NCBI GenBank assembly: GCA_013815685.1
Contig: JACDFR010000003.1
Coordinates: forward strand, 1-64,000
Length of the DNA stretch: 64,000 nt
Source: Ramlibacter sp.
GTDB lineage: Bacteria > Pseudomonadota > Gammaproteobacteria > Burkholderiales > Burkholderiaceae_C
Direction: 5' to 3'
Positions 1-9,019 of the stretch are shown piece after piece. How positions within the stretch are numbered: the first letter of the stretch is position 1; each line of letters begins with the position of its first letter. The notes under the pieces were generated by a model, which worked only from the letters and a program-made list of their open reading frames with translations, was not told where the DNA came from and searched no databases. A program made the position numbers and the translations under genes.

Positions 1-887
1 GCCTGGAGCAGGCCTGCCGCGAGTTGCGCCAGGCCGGTGCGGCGGCGGCGCTGGCGGTGCCGGTGGACATGGCCGACCAGCCGGCCGTGGAGGCGGCCGC
101 CGAGCGGGTGGAGCAGGCGCTCGGGCCCATCGACGTCTGGGTCAACAATGCCATGGCTACCGTGGTGGCCCCGGTGGCGCAGACGCAGCCCGAGGACTTC
201 CGCCGGGTCACCGATGTCAGCTACCACGGCTTCGTATGGGGCACCATGGCGGCGCTGCGACGCATGCAGGCACGCGGCAGCGGCAGCATCGTGCAGGTGG
301 GCTCGGCGCTGGCCTACCGCTCGATTCCCCTGCAGGCGGCCTACTGCGGTGCCAAGCACGCGGTCCGCGGCTTCACCGACTCGCTGCGCACCGAGCTGCT
401 GCACGAAGGCAGCCCCGTCCGGCTGAGCATCGTGGAACTTCCGGGCGTCAACACGCCGCAGTTCGACTGGTGCAAGACCAGCCTTGACCACAAGCCGCAG
501 CCCCTGGGGACCGTCTACCAGCCCGAGGTGGCGGCACGCGCTATCGTCCACGCCGCCGGCGGCGGACGCAGCGAGATCTACGTGAGCTGGTCGGCGGCCT
601 TGACGATCTGGGCCCAGCGGGCCGCGCCCCGGGCGATGGACTGGCTGATCGCGCGGCGCGCGTACGACGGGCAGTCATCGCAGGAGCCGCTGCCGCCCGA
701 TCGGCCCACCAACCTGTGGCAGCCGGTGCCTGGTGACGTCGGTGCGCACGGTCGCTTCGACGCGCGCGCCAAGGCGCACAGCACCTCGCTCTGGATGAAC
801 CTCAACCGCTCCTGGCTGATCGGATCGGCGGTGGCGCTGGCCGCGCTCGGCTGGCTGGCCCGGGACGCGGGCCGAAAGCAGCGATGA
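1..887 (+). CDS. Short-chain dehydrogenase/reductase (SDR), 5' end missing
   Basis: The reading frame is open from the left edge of the window, so the N-terminus with the glycine-rich nucleotide-binding loop lies outside. Visible SDR hallmarks are the NNAM version of the NNAG motif, then a serine in GSALAYR and the catalytic pair in YCGAK (YxxxK). An oxidoreductase using NAD(P) is therefore likely; the substrate is unknown. The last 25 residues form a hydrophobic segment (WLIGSAVALAALGWLA) followed by basic residues, suggesting a C-terminal membrane anchor, as in the longer SDRs often found beside GH15 enzymes. The stop codon overlaps the start of the GH15 gene (ATGA), implying translational coupling. 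The true start cannot be seen. Confidence 0.85.
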   Translation, partial: LEQACRELRQAGAAAALAVPVDMADQPAVEAAAERVEQALGPIDVWVNNAMATVVAPVAQTQPEDFRRVTDVSYHGFVWGTMAALRRMQARGSGSIVQVGSALAYRSIPLQAAYCGAKHAVRGFTDSLRTELLHEGSPVRLSIVELPGVNTPQFDWCKTSLDHKPQPLGTVYQPEVAARAIVHAAGGGRSEIYVSWSAALTIWAQRAAPRAMDWLIARRAYDGQSSQEPLPPDRPTNLWQPVPGDVGAHGRFDARAKAHSTSLWMNLNRSWLIGSAVALAALGWLARDAGRKQR

Positions 888-2779
888 AAGCGGATCCGTT
901 CCGGCAAACGGCAACGCATGGCCCGACCCAGCCGGTGCAGGCTGCCATCGGCGAGCATGGCGTCATCGGCGACCAGCGCACGGCTGCATTGGTCGCGCGG
1001 GACGGCACCATCGACTGGTGGTGCCTGCCGGATTTCGATGGCGCGCCCGTGTTCGCCCATCTGCTCGATGCGCACCAGGGCGGCCGCTGGCGGCTCGGGC
1101 CGGCGACCGCAAGCGCGGGCGTGCAGCGTTACCTGGACCACAGTGCGGTACTCTCCACCCGCTGGAGCACGGGCGACGGCGAACTCGAACTGACCGACGC
1201 CATGCTGTGGCCCGCCCGGGAATCCGAGGCGGACGACGGGCACCGGGTACTGATGCGCCGGCTGAGCTGCACGCACGGCCGTGTCAGCTGCGTCCACGAA
1301 CTGGTGCCCGGCAGCCTGGGGTCTTCCCAGCCTTTGGTGGTGGTGCACGCCGGGGCGGCGGTGCCCGGCGCCGATGCGCTCTGGGCCGGCCTGTGGTGCT
1401 CGGATCCGCGACTGCAACTGCAACCTGTTGACGCACCGTTCGAACTCGCGGCCGGTGAGTCCGTCTGGGTGGCCCTGGCGTACCGCGAACCCGCCGACGC
1501 CTGGGACCTGCCCCGGGCGCAGGCGGCGCTGCAGCACACGCTACAGGCCTGGGCGCATTGGGCCGATCGCCATCCGTACCTGGGCGCGCATCGCCACGCG
1601 GCCGCAGCATCGGTGCGCGCCGTTCGGCTGCTGGGCTACCAGCCGGCGGGCAGCCAAGTGGCTGCCCCCACCACTTCGCTGCCGGAGCGGATCGGTGGCA
1701 GCCGCAACTACGATTACCGCTACGCCTGGGTGCGCGATTCGTCGCTGGCGATGGCCACCCTGGCCGTGCTGGGCGACCTGCCGTCCGCCGAGCGCTACAT
1801 GGACTGGCTGGCCGAGCGCGACAGCCGCACCGAGATGCCGCTTCAGGTGCTCTACGGCATCGACGGCCGCTGCGAGGCGCCGGAGCACGAAGTGCAGGGG
1901 GCTGCCGGCTATCGCGATTCCCGGCCGGTGCGGGTGGGTAACCACGCAGCGCAGCAGTTCCAGCTCGACTCGCTCGGCTACCTCGCCGACTGCGCCGAGA
2001 TCTATCTGGCGCAGGGCGGCAACTGGAAACCGGCCTACACCGACTTGCTGCAGCGCATAACCGACTTCACCGCCGCCAATTGGCAGCGGCCGGACGACGG
2101 GATCTGGGAACTCGACACGCCCGCCCAATACGTCAGCAGCAAGGCCATGGCTTGGGTGGTGCTGGAGCGGGCCTGCAAGGTTCACGAGCGGCTGGGCCTG
2201 CCGGTGCCGCCGCACTGGCCGGACGCCGCGCAGGCCATCCACGCGGAACTGATGGAGCGGGGCTGGTGCGAGGCGAAGGGCGCGTTCCGGCAGCACTACG
2301 ACACGGACGAACTCGACGCCTCGACGCTGCTGATCGGCACCATGGGTGTGCTGCCGGACGACCATCAGCGGGTGGTGTCCAACATCGCCGCGATCCAGCG
2401 CGAGCTGATGCGGGGCGGTTTCGTCTGGCGCTTCCATCCGCGCAGCCAAGGCGAGCCGAACGAGCGGCTCGACCAGCAGGAGGGCGCCTTCCTGCCCTGC
2501 ACGTTCTGGATGGCCTCGGCCCTGGCGCGCTTGGGCCGCACGGACGAAGCGCGTGCGCTGATCCAGAAGGTGGAAGACGCCTTTGCCCCGTTGCACCTGT
2601 TCTCCGAAGAGTACGACCCGCATCTTCGCCAAGCGCTGGGTAACTACCCGCTGTTGTTCTCCCACGCCGAACACCTCAAGGCCGTCATGGACCTGAGCAA
2701 GGCCGAACCGCTGGCCATGGCCGGGATGATGGCCGGCAAGGTCGGCGGCAAGCTGGTGCGCGCACTTGTGCCCGATTGA
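884..2779 (+). CDS. Glycoside hydrolase family 15 (glucoamylase/trehalase-like) protein
   Basis: This 631-residue protein has the usual length and layout of bacterial GH15 proteins: an N-terminal beta-sandwich beginning IGEHGVIGDQRTAALVARDG, then an (alpha/alpha)6 barrel with the signature NYDYRYAWVRDSSLA. Near the end come the acidic motif EEYDP and GNYPLLFSHAEHL, typical of the family active site. Family members hydrolyse alpha-glucosidic bonds in starch-like polymers or trehalose; the sequence does not tell which applies here. There is no signal peptide, so it probably acts in the cytoplasm. It overlaps the upstream SDR gene by four bases and sits 30 bp ahead of a small membrane-protein gene, so these genes probably form an operon. 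Confidence 0.88.
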   Translation: MKADPFRQTATHGPTQPVQAAIGEHGVIGDQRTAALVARDGTIDWWCLPDFDGAPVFAHLLDAHQGGRWRLGPATASAGVQRYLDHSAVLSTRWSTGDGELELTDAMLWPARESEADDGHRVLMRRLSCTHGRVSCVHELVPGSLGSSQPLVVVHAGAAVPGADALWAGLWCSDPRLQLQPVDAPFELAAGESVWVALAYREPADAWDLPRAQAALQHTLQAWAHWADRHPYLGAHRHAAAASVRAVRLLGYQPAGSQVAAPTTSLPERIGGSRNYDYRYAWVRDSSLAMATLAVLGDLPSAERYMDWLAERDSRTEMPLQVLYGIDGRCEAPEHEVQGAAGYRDSRPVRVGNHAAQQFQLDSLGYLADCAEIYLAQGGNWKPAYTDLLQRITDFTAANWQRPDDGIWELDTPAQYVSSKAMAWVVLERACKVHERLGLPVPPHWPDAAQAIHAELMERGWCEAKGAFRQHYDTDELDASTLLIGTMGVLPDDHQRVVSNIAAIQRELMRGGFVWRFHPRSQGEPNERLDQQEGAFLPCTFWMASALARLGRTDEARALIQKVEDAFAPLHLFSEEYDPHLRQALGNYPLLFSHAEHLKAVMDLSKAEPLAMAGMMAGKVGGKLVRALVPD

Positions 2780-2809
2780 TTTTTTCAGCCACAGAATAGG
2801 AGTCAGCAC

Positions 2810-3349
2810 ATGCCCCAAATCACCCAATGGATGGGCCACCAGCCGAGCGAGCTTCGCCAGTACCTGCAAGACGGCTCGGACCCCTACCTCAACCTGCGCC
2901 GCGGCGCGATCGTGGTGTCGCTGATCGGCATCGCGGCGATGGCGGCCACCACGCTGCTGCAAACGGGCGTGGTCAAGCAGTTGCCCGACCCGCCGCGCGG
3001 TAACTTCCACACGAAGAAGGTCAACTCCTCCGACGAGGCCTACAGCTACGGCGGGCCGGACAGCCCGATCGCCATCACCACCCACGGCGTCAACATGATC
3101 CTGGCGTCCATGGGCGGCCAGGACCGCAGCAGCCGGCACCCGTGGCTGCCCCTGCTGGCGACGCTTTTCGCCGGCGCACAGGCGGCCACCGCTGGCCAGT
3201 ACCTGTTCTGGCGCATGCCCAAGGTCGACAAGGCCTGGTGCCCGTACTGCATCGTCGATGCGCTGATGCATTTCGCCACGGTCGCGTTCACGCTGCCGGA
3301 GGCGCGAGCGGCATTGCAGGCCTACCGAGACCGCCGTCTGAGCGGCTGA
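2810..3349 (+). CDS. VKOR-like integral membrane protein with a CPYC motif
   Basis: This 179-residue protein has about four hydrophobic segments (near residues 33-52, 88-103, 113-132 and 147-165). A CxxC motif, CPYC at residues 144-147, lies at the start of the last segment. That arrangement recalls vitamin K epoxide reductase family proteins, which feed electrons or disulfides through a membrane CxxC. The second cysteine pair of classical VKOR enzymes is not seen, so function is uncertain. The start is supported by GGAG upstream of the ATG. It follows the GH15 gene closely and probably belongs to the same transcription unit. Confidence 0.55.
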   Translation: MPQITQWMGHQPSELRQYLQDGSDPYLNLRRGAIVVSLIGIAAMAATTLLQTGVVKQLPDPPRGNFHTKKVNSSDEAYSYGGPDSPIAITTHGVNMILASMGGQDRSSRHPWLPLLATLFAGAQAATAGQYLFWRMPKVDKAWCPYCIVDALMHFATVAFTLPEARAALQAYRDRRLSG

Positions 3350-3397
3350 GCTGAAACCAACCCATCCATCTTCATCGTTTCATTCAAGGAGGCCATC

Positions 3398-3919
3398 ATG
3401 GCAACGCAACACGACACCATAGACACCGCTCACCGCACCCACCGCGGAACCGACATGCGCACCAGCATCCGCTGGGGCACCGCCGTCTGGGCCGGCATCG
3501 TCGGCGGCATTGTCTTCATGATGCTGGAGATGCTCCTCGTCTGGCTCGCCATGGGCCAGAGCCCCTGGGGGCCGCCGCGCATGATCGCCGCCATGGTCCT
3601 GGGCAAGGACGTGCTGCCCCCGCCTGCCACCTTCAGCGCCCCGATCATGATGGTGACGATGGCCATCCACATGATGGCGTCCGCAGCCTACGGACTGGTC
3701 CTCGGCGCGATCGTGCACCGGATGGGCAAGGGTGCCGCGCTGGCGACCGGCGCGGTGTTCGGCCTAGTGGCGGTTTACTTCGTGAACTTCCACGTCGTGG
3801 CGCCGATGATGTTCCCCTGGTTCACGGAAGCTCAGAACTGGGTCTCGGTGCTCACCCACGTGGTGTTCGGCGCCGTGGTCGCAGCCGTGTACACCGCTTC
3901 GCGGGACCGGCGCGGCTGA
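3398..3919 (+). CDS. Small polytopic membrane protein of unknown function
   Basis: This 173-residue protein starts at an ATG with a near-perfect Shine-Dalgarno sequence (AAGGAGG, seven bases upstream), which favours it over the in-frame ATG at residue 19. After a hydrophilic, histidine- and threonine-rich N-terminus there are four predicted transmembrane segments (about residues 28-50, 84-103, 111-131 and 147-165). I recognise no enzymatic motif. Methionine- and histidine-rich stretches in the helices could suggest metal or redox involvement, but this is speculation. It lies 48 bp downstream of the VKOR-like gene on the same strand. Confidence 0.65.
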   Translation: MATQHDTIDTAHRTHRGTDMRTSIRWGTAVWAGIVGGIVFMMLEMLLVWLAMGQSPWGPPRMIAAMVLGKDVLPPPATFSAPIMMVTMAIHMMASAAYGLVLGAIVHRMGKGAALATGAVFGLVAVYFVNFHVVAPMMFPWFTEAQNWVSVLTHVVFGAVVAAVYTASRDRRG

Positions 3920-4055
3920 GATTGCGGTGCATCAAGCCACCGTTCTACTGATCGGTGGCTGGCGCGACGGCGGGCACACTGTTCGAGACTGAGGATCAAC
4001 CCCCTCTGGGCCGCTGCGTAATTGGGTTTCACACGTCAACCGAATGGAGCGCACG

Positions 4056-5102
4056 ATGGACTCAAAGATGAGCAGGGCGGGCGAGCACGCCGCCACCAGC
4101 ATGGCCGACTTGCTGGAACGCGGACGCTACCGCGCCGCCGGCTCCGGCCCCAGCTTCGATCCCTCGCGCACGGTGCTGCTGGTGATCGACCCGGTCAACG
4201 ATTTCCTGTCCGAAGGCGGTGCCGCCTGGGAGATGACCAAGAGCACGGTCACCGCACACGACGTGATAGGCCATGTGCGGCAGGCAATCGGCGCCGCGCG
4301 CGCGGCCGGCATCCCGGTCCTGTACGGCCCGATGGCCTATACCGAGGAGGACTACGCGGACGGCAAGATGCAATGCCGCTGCGGCATCAACCGGCTGATG
4401 TTCGAGCAGAAGATGTTCCTGGCCGGTTCCTGGGGCGCCGACTTTCACCCGGCGCTCAAGCCGGCACCCGGGGAGACCGTGCTGCTGCCGCACAAGGGCA
4501 CGGACGTGTTCGAGACCGACCTGCCAGCGCACCTGGACCGCCTGGGAACCCGGCACATCGTGATCGCCGGCATGACCGCCAATCTTTGTTGCGAATCGAC
4601 CGGGCGGCATGCGGTGGAGAAAGGCTTCGACGTCACGTTCCTGTCCGACGCCATCGGCGCCGAGAACATGATCGCCTACGAGGCGTCCATCCGCGTGAAC
4701 TACCCGCTGATCGCCAACGCGGTGATGGAGGTGGACGAGTTCATCGCCGCCTTGGCCGGGGGCTCGGGCAGCCAGCTGGCAGCCGCGGTGGGCGACACCG
4801 TGCTGGGCTCCGACCGCGGCAAGATAGGCACGATTAAGGCGGTCGTCGACGCCGGCGCAGGGGATGGCGTGCCGTACATGACGGTGTCCACCGGCCTCCT
4901 CGGCCTGGGCAGCACGCTGCACGTGCCGCTGGACACGGTGACCAAACGAGCCGGCACCGATGTCTTCATCAACTTGCCGAAGCTGGTGGCCGGGAAGATG
5001 CCGTGGTCGGAGCCGCCGACGAGCCGGGGCCAGGCGGAAAAGCACGGCCCGGCGCTCGCGAGCGTCGGGCTGCTCTATGGCTCCGTCGGTCCGGGAACCT
5101 AG
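4056..5102 (+). CDS. Isochorismatase-family cysteine hydrolase
   Basis: The N-terminal 230 residues carry the isochorismatase-like fold signature. The catalytic triad is visible as D45 in VLLVIDPVNDF, K147 in LLPHKGTD and C178 in GMTANLCCEST (numbered from the ATG at 4056). That ATG is preceded by GGAG six bases upstream and is preferred over an ATG 12 bases earlier. Such enzymes hydrolyse amides, N-carbamoyl compounds or vinyl ethers; the substrate cannot be inferred. The protein is longer (348 residues) than the usual 180-230. Its C-terminal extension from about residue 240 resembles the tail of some plant-type cysteine hydrolases. It stands alone, about 140 bp after the previous gene. Confidence 0.82.
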   Translation: MDSKMSRAGEHAATSMADLLERGRYRAAGSGPSFDPSRTVLLVIDPVNDFLSEGGAAWEMTKSTVTAHDVIGHVRQAIGAARAAGIPVLYGPMAYTEEDYADGKMQCRCGINRLMFEQKMFLAGSWGADFHPALKPAPGETVLLPHKGTDVFETDLPAHLDRLGTRHIVIAGMTANLCCESTGRHAVEKGFDVTFLSDAIGAENMIAYEASIRVNYPLIANAVMEVDEFIAALAGGSGSQLAAAVGDTVLGSDRGKIGTIKAVVDAGAGDGVPYMTVSTGLLGLGSTLHVPLDTVTKRAGTDVFINLPKLVAGKMPWSEPPTSRGQAEKHGPALASVGLLYGSVGPGT

Positions 5103-5126
5103 CCTGCACCGACGCCCGCGGACGCC

Positions 5127-5340
5127 ATGAAGATTCGCGCGTTGGCCCTGGACACCGGGGGAACCGTTCTCGACTGGCATGCCCGGATCTCCGGGGTGTC
5201 AACATGGATGGGGTGCACGCGAAGGTGCTCGAGCCGACGCTGCAACACTTCGGGCTGCCAACCCTGCGCGCAGACGAGGTACCGGTGGATCTCCGAGCGC
5301 TACACGACACGCCACTCCGTTCAACAACCCAACTAACGCG
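5127..5340 (+). pseudogene. Remnant of a HAD-superfamily (haloacid dehalogenase-like) gene
   Basis: An ATG here opens a frame reading MKIRALALDTGGTVLDWHAR, the canonical first motif (hhhDxGGTxLDW) of HAD-family hydrolases. Similarity then stops, and a second protein-like stretch (LEPTLQHFGLPTLRADEV) appears in another frame before coding potential ends near 5340. A complete HAD enzyme needs about 220 residues, so this is a decayed, internally deleted copy. The loss coincides with the start of the lower-GC block carrying the carrier-protein operon, which suggests the insertion broke this gene. Confidence 0.5.
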
Positions 5341-6067
5341 TGTGCCATGTAGATCTTGACAATCGGCCTGTGATCCAATCACAAGACACGGTTATCGGAA
5401 TCCTACAAGGTTTGCCTACTTCGCAACAAATCGCGACCAGTGCAATTCCGAGGTCAAACCACCGAACTCTCCATTTTTCATGAGCCACCCCCTCACGCCA
5501 CAAGCCTTGCGAGCATCTCAGATCCGGGCCGATGAGGGACAAATCCAGGAAGTCAACGAGTTGCGCACCGTTGGCCTTGGCGAGCGCTTCTTTCCCCGTC
5601 CATAGCATGGTGAACACATCCGAGCCTTCCTTGTCGGGAAGACGCTGGATGAGGTCCCTCTCGGGCCTGGAGAAAAACCTTTCTGCTGTATCGCGCCAGC
5701 CCAAAGGGCGTTGCCACGACTCGACATCCACACCGACGCAGGAAGTGAGGTCTGCGCAGATGGCAAGAATGTGTTCGTTGTCGGCGATGCCGATACTTAC
5801 CTGCGGACCACTGGACGCTCGCAATAACCGCCCGCCCGCTGTCGTCCGGCTGAATGCCCATTCTTTGGGGCGTACGCGTCCTCCGACCATGGCGCTCGCC
5901 GCGACTCTGGCTGCAGCTCGCGATAAGCTGGCAAGTCGCCGGTCCGAGCTTGTTTGGTACGCATTGATCTCAACCGTTTCAAGCTCTCCAAGGCATGAGG
6001 CATATAACTCCTCTTCTGGCAGGCTGCGCCCTCCGATGGGCAGCAGCCAAAACACGCCCTCGGTCAC
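5333..6067 (-). CDS. Sfp-type 4'-phosphopantetheinyl transferase
   Basis: This 244-residue protein has the two diagnostic motifs of Sfp/AcpT-type transferases: VGVDVES (GVDxE, magnesium binding) near residue 113 and WTGKEALAKANG (WxxKEA) near residue 157. The enzyme should move phosphopantetheine from coenzyme A onto a carrier-protein serine. It is the last gene of the minus-strand operon and overlaps the carrier-protein gene by four bases. The natural inference is that it activates that neighbouring carrier protein. Its C-terminus abuts the broken HAD gene and may have been altered by the junction. Confidence 0.85.
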   Translation of the reverse strand: MTEGVFWLLPIGGRSLPEEELYASCLGELETVEINAYQTSSDRRLASLSRAAARVAASAMVGGRVRPKEWAFSRTTAGGRLLRASSGPQVSIGIADNEHILAICADLTSCVGVDVESWQRPLGWRDTAERFFSRPERDLIQRLPDKEGSDVFTMLWTGKEALAKANGAQLVDFLDLSLIGPDLRCSQGLWREGVAHEKWRVRWFDLGIALVAICCEVGKPCRIPITVSCDWITGRLSRSTWHTR

Positions 6068-6291
6068 ACCACAATGTCTTTCTTAGCCAGCATCTCCCGG
6101 ATCTGTCGGAATGACTGCAGTGCCACGATCTCGGCGCCGCCGAATTGGATCTGGTAGCGCTTCTCGATGGCCATAACGAGCTCGACATGACGAGAACTGT
6201 TCCATGCCTTCAATGTCTTGGCACTGGACTCTTCCGTAATCTCTGCTTCGTCGACGCGCAGGACATCCGCAATAAGTTTCTTCAAGGTCAT
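6064..6291 (-). CDS. Acyl-carrier-like protein, presumed aminoacyl carrier
   Basis: This 75-residue protein has the size and helical pattern of carrier proteins. The prosthetic-group site is visible as LKAWNSSRHVELVMAIE, where serine 32 aligns with the serine of the usual DSL motif; here the context is NSS, with Asp and Leu replaced. The start chosen is the ATG preceded by AGAAAG, 14 bp after the ligase stop. A much longer in-frame opening upstream lies inside the ligase gene and is spurious. With a synthetase-like ligase just upstream and a phosphopantetheinyl transferase overlapping downstream, it probably holds an amino acid as a thioester for the MBOAT protein, as DltC does. Confidence 0.85.
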   Translation of the reverse strand: MTLKKLIADVLRVDEAEITEESSAKTLKAWNSSRHVELVMAIEKRYQIQFGGAEIVALQSFRQIREMLAKKDIVV

Positions 6292-6305
6292 GATGGGCTT
6301 TCTTT

Positions 6306-7514
6306 CTACGAAATCTGCGCGCGCAGCGCATGAGGCCACTTGGCAACGTCCATCCCATGCTGGCTGAAAACAGCCAGAACCCAGCGCTCTAACCCCCAGC
6401 CAACGCAACCTGTGAAGGCCGGCTCTCCAAGATGGTCCCGGATGTTGAATCGATCGCCGAAAAAGGCGCCGTGAAGATTCATCGAGCCGGCGGCGATGGA
6501 TCTGGGTGCGCCATCGTCCTTGGGTTCCACATCCAGGCACACTTCGTACTTCACATCCATGGTTTCTTGCCAGAAGGTTTTGTCGGCATATACCGTTGCG
6601 AAGAACGGGTCGGTTGCTGTCTCAATCCGACCGCTCAGGTCCCATTCGCCCATCATCGCGATCGTCAGAGCCATCGCGTCAGCCCGGCCCTTCATGACGA
6701 ACTCGTCGGTTCCGATGAACACCAGTTCGCGCACGTTGAATTCGCCCAGTCGATCAAGCCCTGCGGTGTTACTGGATTCGTATCGAAACACTCTTCCTTT
6801 CCAGGTCAGCACCAGGCCGTCGGCGTCGATGGTCTGGTTTTCAAGGTTTTCGTAGCACGGAAAACAGGCTGCCGGGTTGAGGCAATGGTGGACAGGGGCG
6901 AAGGCGCCAGAGTGGGTTGTTCTGAGTTCGGTCGAGGCGCTGTTTGCCTGGCGGAAAGCCTCGATCTCATCGAAGTCGTTGACCAGGTGCGACACAAACG
7001 ACAAGGCATTGGGGTGCATCTCAAAATAGCCGCAGCGAGCCAGAAGGCTGGCCTTGATCATCGCGGGGTACGCGCGCATCACCGCGGAGAACCGTCGTTT
7101 GTACTCGCGTGAGAAAGTTCCATCCACGGCGTTCATCAGGTCCAGAGCCGGGCCACTCAAACTCACCACACCTTCGCTGTGCTGGAAGGCCCAATGTCGC
7201 TCCTCCAGCTGTTGAAAGACCTTCCTTGCCGGCTTCGCCATCGCAGAGCCTTGCCGGCGGAAATGTACGGTTGGCTCGATGCGGCGGAAACGTTGAAGCA
7301 TCGCATCGAGGAAGCGTGTTGCCTTGTCACGCACCTTCTCGCTGTCGCCGCTTGCTTTGTGCGTGACCTTCACCTGTGTCTGATCCTCGATCACGCGCAA
7401 AGAAACAAGATCCTCGCTCACGTATACCGACTGCTTCTCGATGTCAGCCGCCAGCTCCGAGTCGATGGAGCGAGAAAGATCGAGAACGAATTCCACCGTG
7501 TCAGTTGTCTTCAT
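6306..7514 (-). CDS. Class II aaRS-like amino acid:[carrier protein] ligase
   Basis: This 402-residue protein carries class II synthetase features rather than an NRPS adenylation domain. Motif 2 reads VFRYESSNT with a following GLDRLGEF, and motif 3 reads GWGLERW (residues 373-378). Cysteines at 211 (HHCLNP) and 370 (FTGCVGWGLER) match the positions of zinc ligands in the seryl-tRNA-synthetase-like ligases known from Bradyrhizobium and relatives, which charge carrier proteins instead of tRNA. No tRNA-binding domain is evident; residues 1-90 form a separate N-terminal region. The adjacent carrier-protein gene, 14 bp downstream, is the expected substrate. The amino acid is unknown; characterised relatives use glycine or alanine. 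Confidence 0.82.
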   Translation of the reverse strand: MKTTDTVEFVLDLSRSIDSELAADIEKQSVYVSEDLVSLRVIEDQTQVKVTHKASGDSEKVRDKATRFLDAMLQRFRRIEPTVHFRRQGSAMAKPARKVFQQLEERHWAFQHSEGVVSLSGPALDLMNAVDGTFSREYKRRFSAVMRAYPAMIKASLLARCGYFEMHPNALSFVSHLVNDFDEIEAFRQANSASTELRTTHSGAFAPVHHCLNPAACFPCYENLENQTIDADGLVLTWKGRVFRYESSNTAGLDRLGEFNVRELVFIGTDEFVMKGRADAMALTIAMMGEWDLSGRIETATDPFFATVYADKTFWQETMDVKYEVCLDVEPKDDGAPRSIAAGSMNLHGAFFGDRFNIRDHLGEPAFTGCVGWGLERWVLAVFSQHGMDVAKWPHALRAQIS

Positions 7515-7532
7515 TTGAGTTTCCCTTTGGCG

Positions 7533-9008
7533 CTAGAACTTGTAGTAAAGAAACTGCGTGGGCCCACCGCCCATCAGCAGCGCGATGACCAGAGTCATTC
7601 CCAGGAACACAGCCCCGGCGGGCGTCGCCGACCAGGCAAGCCCAGCAAGCCTTCGCGGTGGCCCCTCCACTTCGTCGCTCGATATGCGATAGCGACTCAG
7701 GACCTGTTGGGAGTTCGGCAACAGCACGAGCACACCAACCAAGGCGAACACCACCAATCCCATAAAAGACGGCAGCAACCCCGTCGCCGCGCCTGAACTG
7801 GACGCCCCAATGGCCGCCTGCAGGACAGCCCCCGCTGCATTCAGCGATGAGCTCCTGAAGATGACCAGAGAAACCAGCGCCGTGACCATGGTCAGAGCCC
7901 AGGCAAGCACCCACGGGACCCTCACTGGCCAATAGCGACTCCATGCTTGAAAGACGGACAGCGCGATCCCCCAGTAGAGGCCGTAAGCAAAGAAGGTCCA
8001 GCCATTCCCGTGCCAGACACCGGCAACGATGAATGCAACCAGCGTGGGCATGACCACTGCCAGCGCGAACCGAGGGATCTCGCCATCGATCGGCTTGCCT
8101 CCCAGCCATCGAGTCGTTGCGACAGCAAGCGGCAGGTACAGGTAGTGCGTGATGAACCTGGTCAGCGTCATGTGCCACCGACGCCAATAGTCCATCACCG
8201 TGGTCGCCTTGAATGGAGAATTGAAGTTCAACGGCAACCTCATGCCGACGAGGTACCCGATGCCAATGGCCATGTCGGAGTAGCCCGAGAAGTCGAAGTA
8301 GAGTTGAAGCATGTAGACAGTGCTCCCGAGCCATGCATCTCCCATCGAGATCGCGTGGCCCTGGTCCGCAGCGTCGAAAATGACCGTTGCATACGGCGCC
8401 AGCGAGTCAGCCACCACAAGCTTCTTGAAAAGACCGATCGCAAAGAGCGCCACACCGGCCAGCAGGTGCTCTGCATCCAGCCGATGGCTGCTTTCTCCAG
8501 CGTCGTATTGCGCGGTAAGTTCGGTCGCGCTAACGACAGGCCCTGAGGTCACGTATCCGAAGAAGGTCGAAACTTGCAGGTACTCAAAGGGTGAAAGCTT
8601 GCGCAGGGTTCCATTGAGCGTTTCGACCAGATAGATGATCTGGATAAAAGTGATGAAAGACGCTCCGAGCGGGAAGTAGCCGCCCGTCCACCCCAACTCA
8701 CCTGAATACTTGAACGCGGCGAGCAAGATGACGTTCAGCGCTATCCCCATTCCGGCAAGCGTCCCAGCTGCAGGTCGCACCTTGCCGCGAGCTCTATGAA
8801 TCCAGTTTCCGACGAGCAAATTCATGGCGCACGAGAGGAACAGGAACGGCAACGAAGTGGGACTCAGCAGGCCATAAAAGACGACACTCGCTGCCACGAG
8901 CAAGTAGCTTCTCCAGCGTCGATCAAGATGTGGGCGTCGCAAAAATTGACAGCACAGCACCAGGATCGGCAAGAAGCAGAAGATGAATCCGTAGGACTGA
9001 AAGAGCAT
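7533..9008 (-). CDS. MBOAT-family membrane O-acyltransferase (DltB/AlgI-like)
   Basis: This 491-residue, strongly hydrophobic protein shows the MBOAT hallmarks: LYFDFSGYSDMAIG, the histidine in YWRRWHMTL (H279) and the putative catalytic histidine in IVAGVWHGNGWTFF (H333). The ATG chosen has GGAG five bases upstream; a TTG 15 bases earlier overlaps the upstream gene. The extreme C-terminus QFLYYKF resembles the aromatic C-terminal motif of DltX and of several envelope MBOAT proteins. By family knowledge it would take an acyl or aminoacyl group from a cytoplasmic donor and move it to an extracytoplasmic acceptor. The carrier protein and ligase downstream suggest an aminoacyl donor. Confidence 0.87.
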   Translation of the reverse strand: MLFQSYGFIFCFLPILVLCCQFLRRPHLDRRWRSYLLVAASVVFYGLLSPTSLPFLFLSCAMNLLVGNWIHRARGKVRPAAGTLAGMGIALNVILLAAFKYSGELGWTGGYFPLGASFITFIQIIYLVETLNGTLRKLSPFEYLQVSTFFGYVTSGPVVSATELTAQYDAGESSHRLDAEHLLAGVALFAIGLFKKLVVADSLAPYATVIFDAADQGHAISMGDAWLGSTVYMLQLYFDFSGYSDMAIGIGYLVGMRLPLNFNSPFKATTVMDYWRRWHMTLTRFITHYLYLPLAVATTRWLGGKPIDGEIPRFALAVVMPTLVAFIVAGVWHGNGWTFFAYGLYWGIALSVFQAWSRYWPVRVPWVLAWALTMVTALVSLVIFRSSSLNAAGAVLQAAIGASSSGAATGLLPSFMGLVVFALVGVLVLLPNSQQVLSRYRISSDEVEGPPRRLAGLAWSATPAGAVFLGMTLVIALLMGGGPTQFLYYKF

Positions 9009-9019
9009 CACGACTCCAG

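Noticed and set aside
5333..5420. Possible attachment site at the left edge of the carrier-protein operon
   Set aside because: No tRNA gene, integrase or matching direct repeat was found at the other end.
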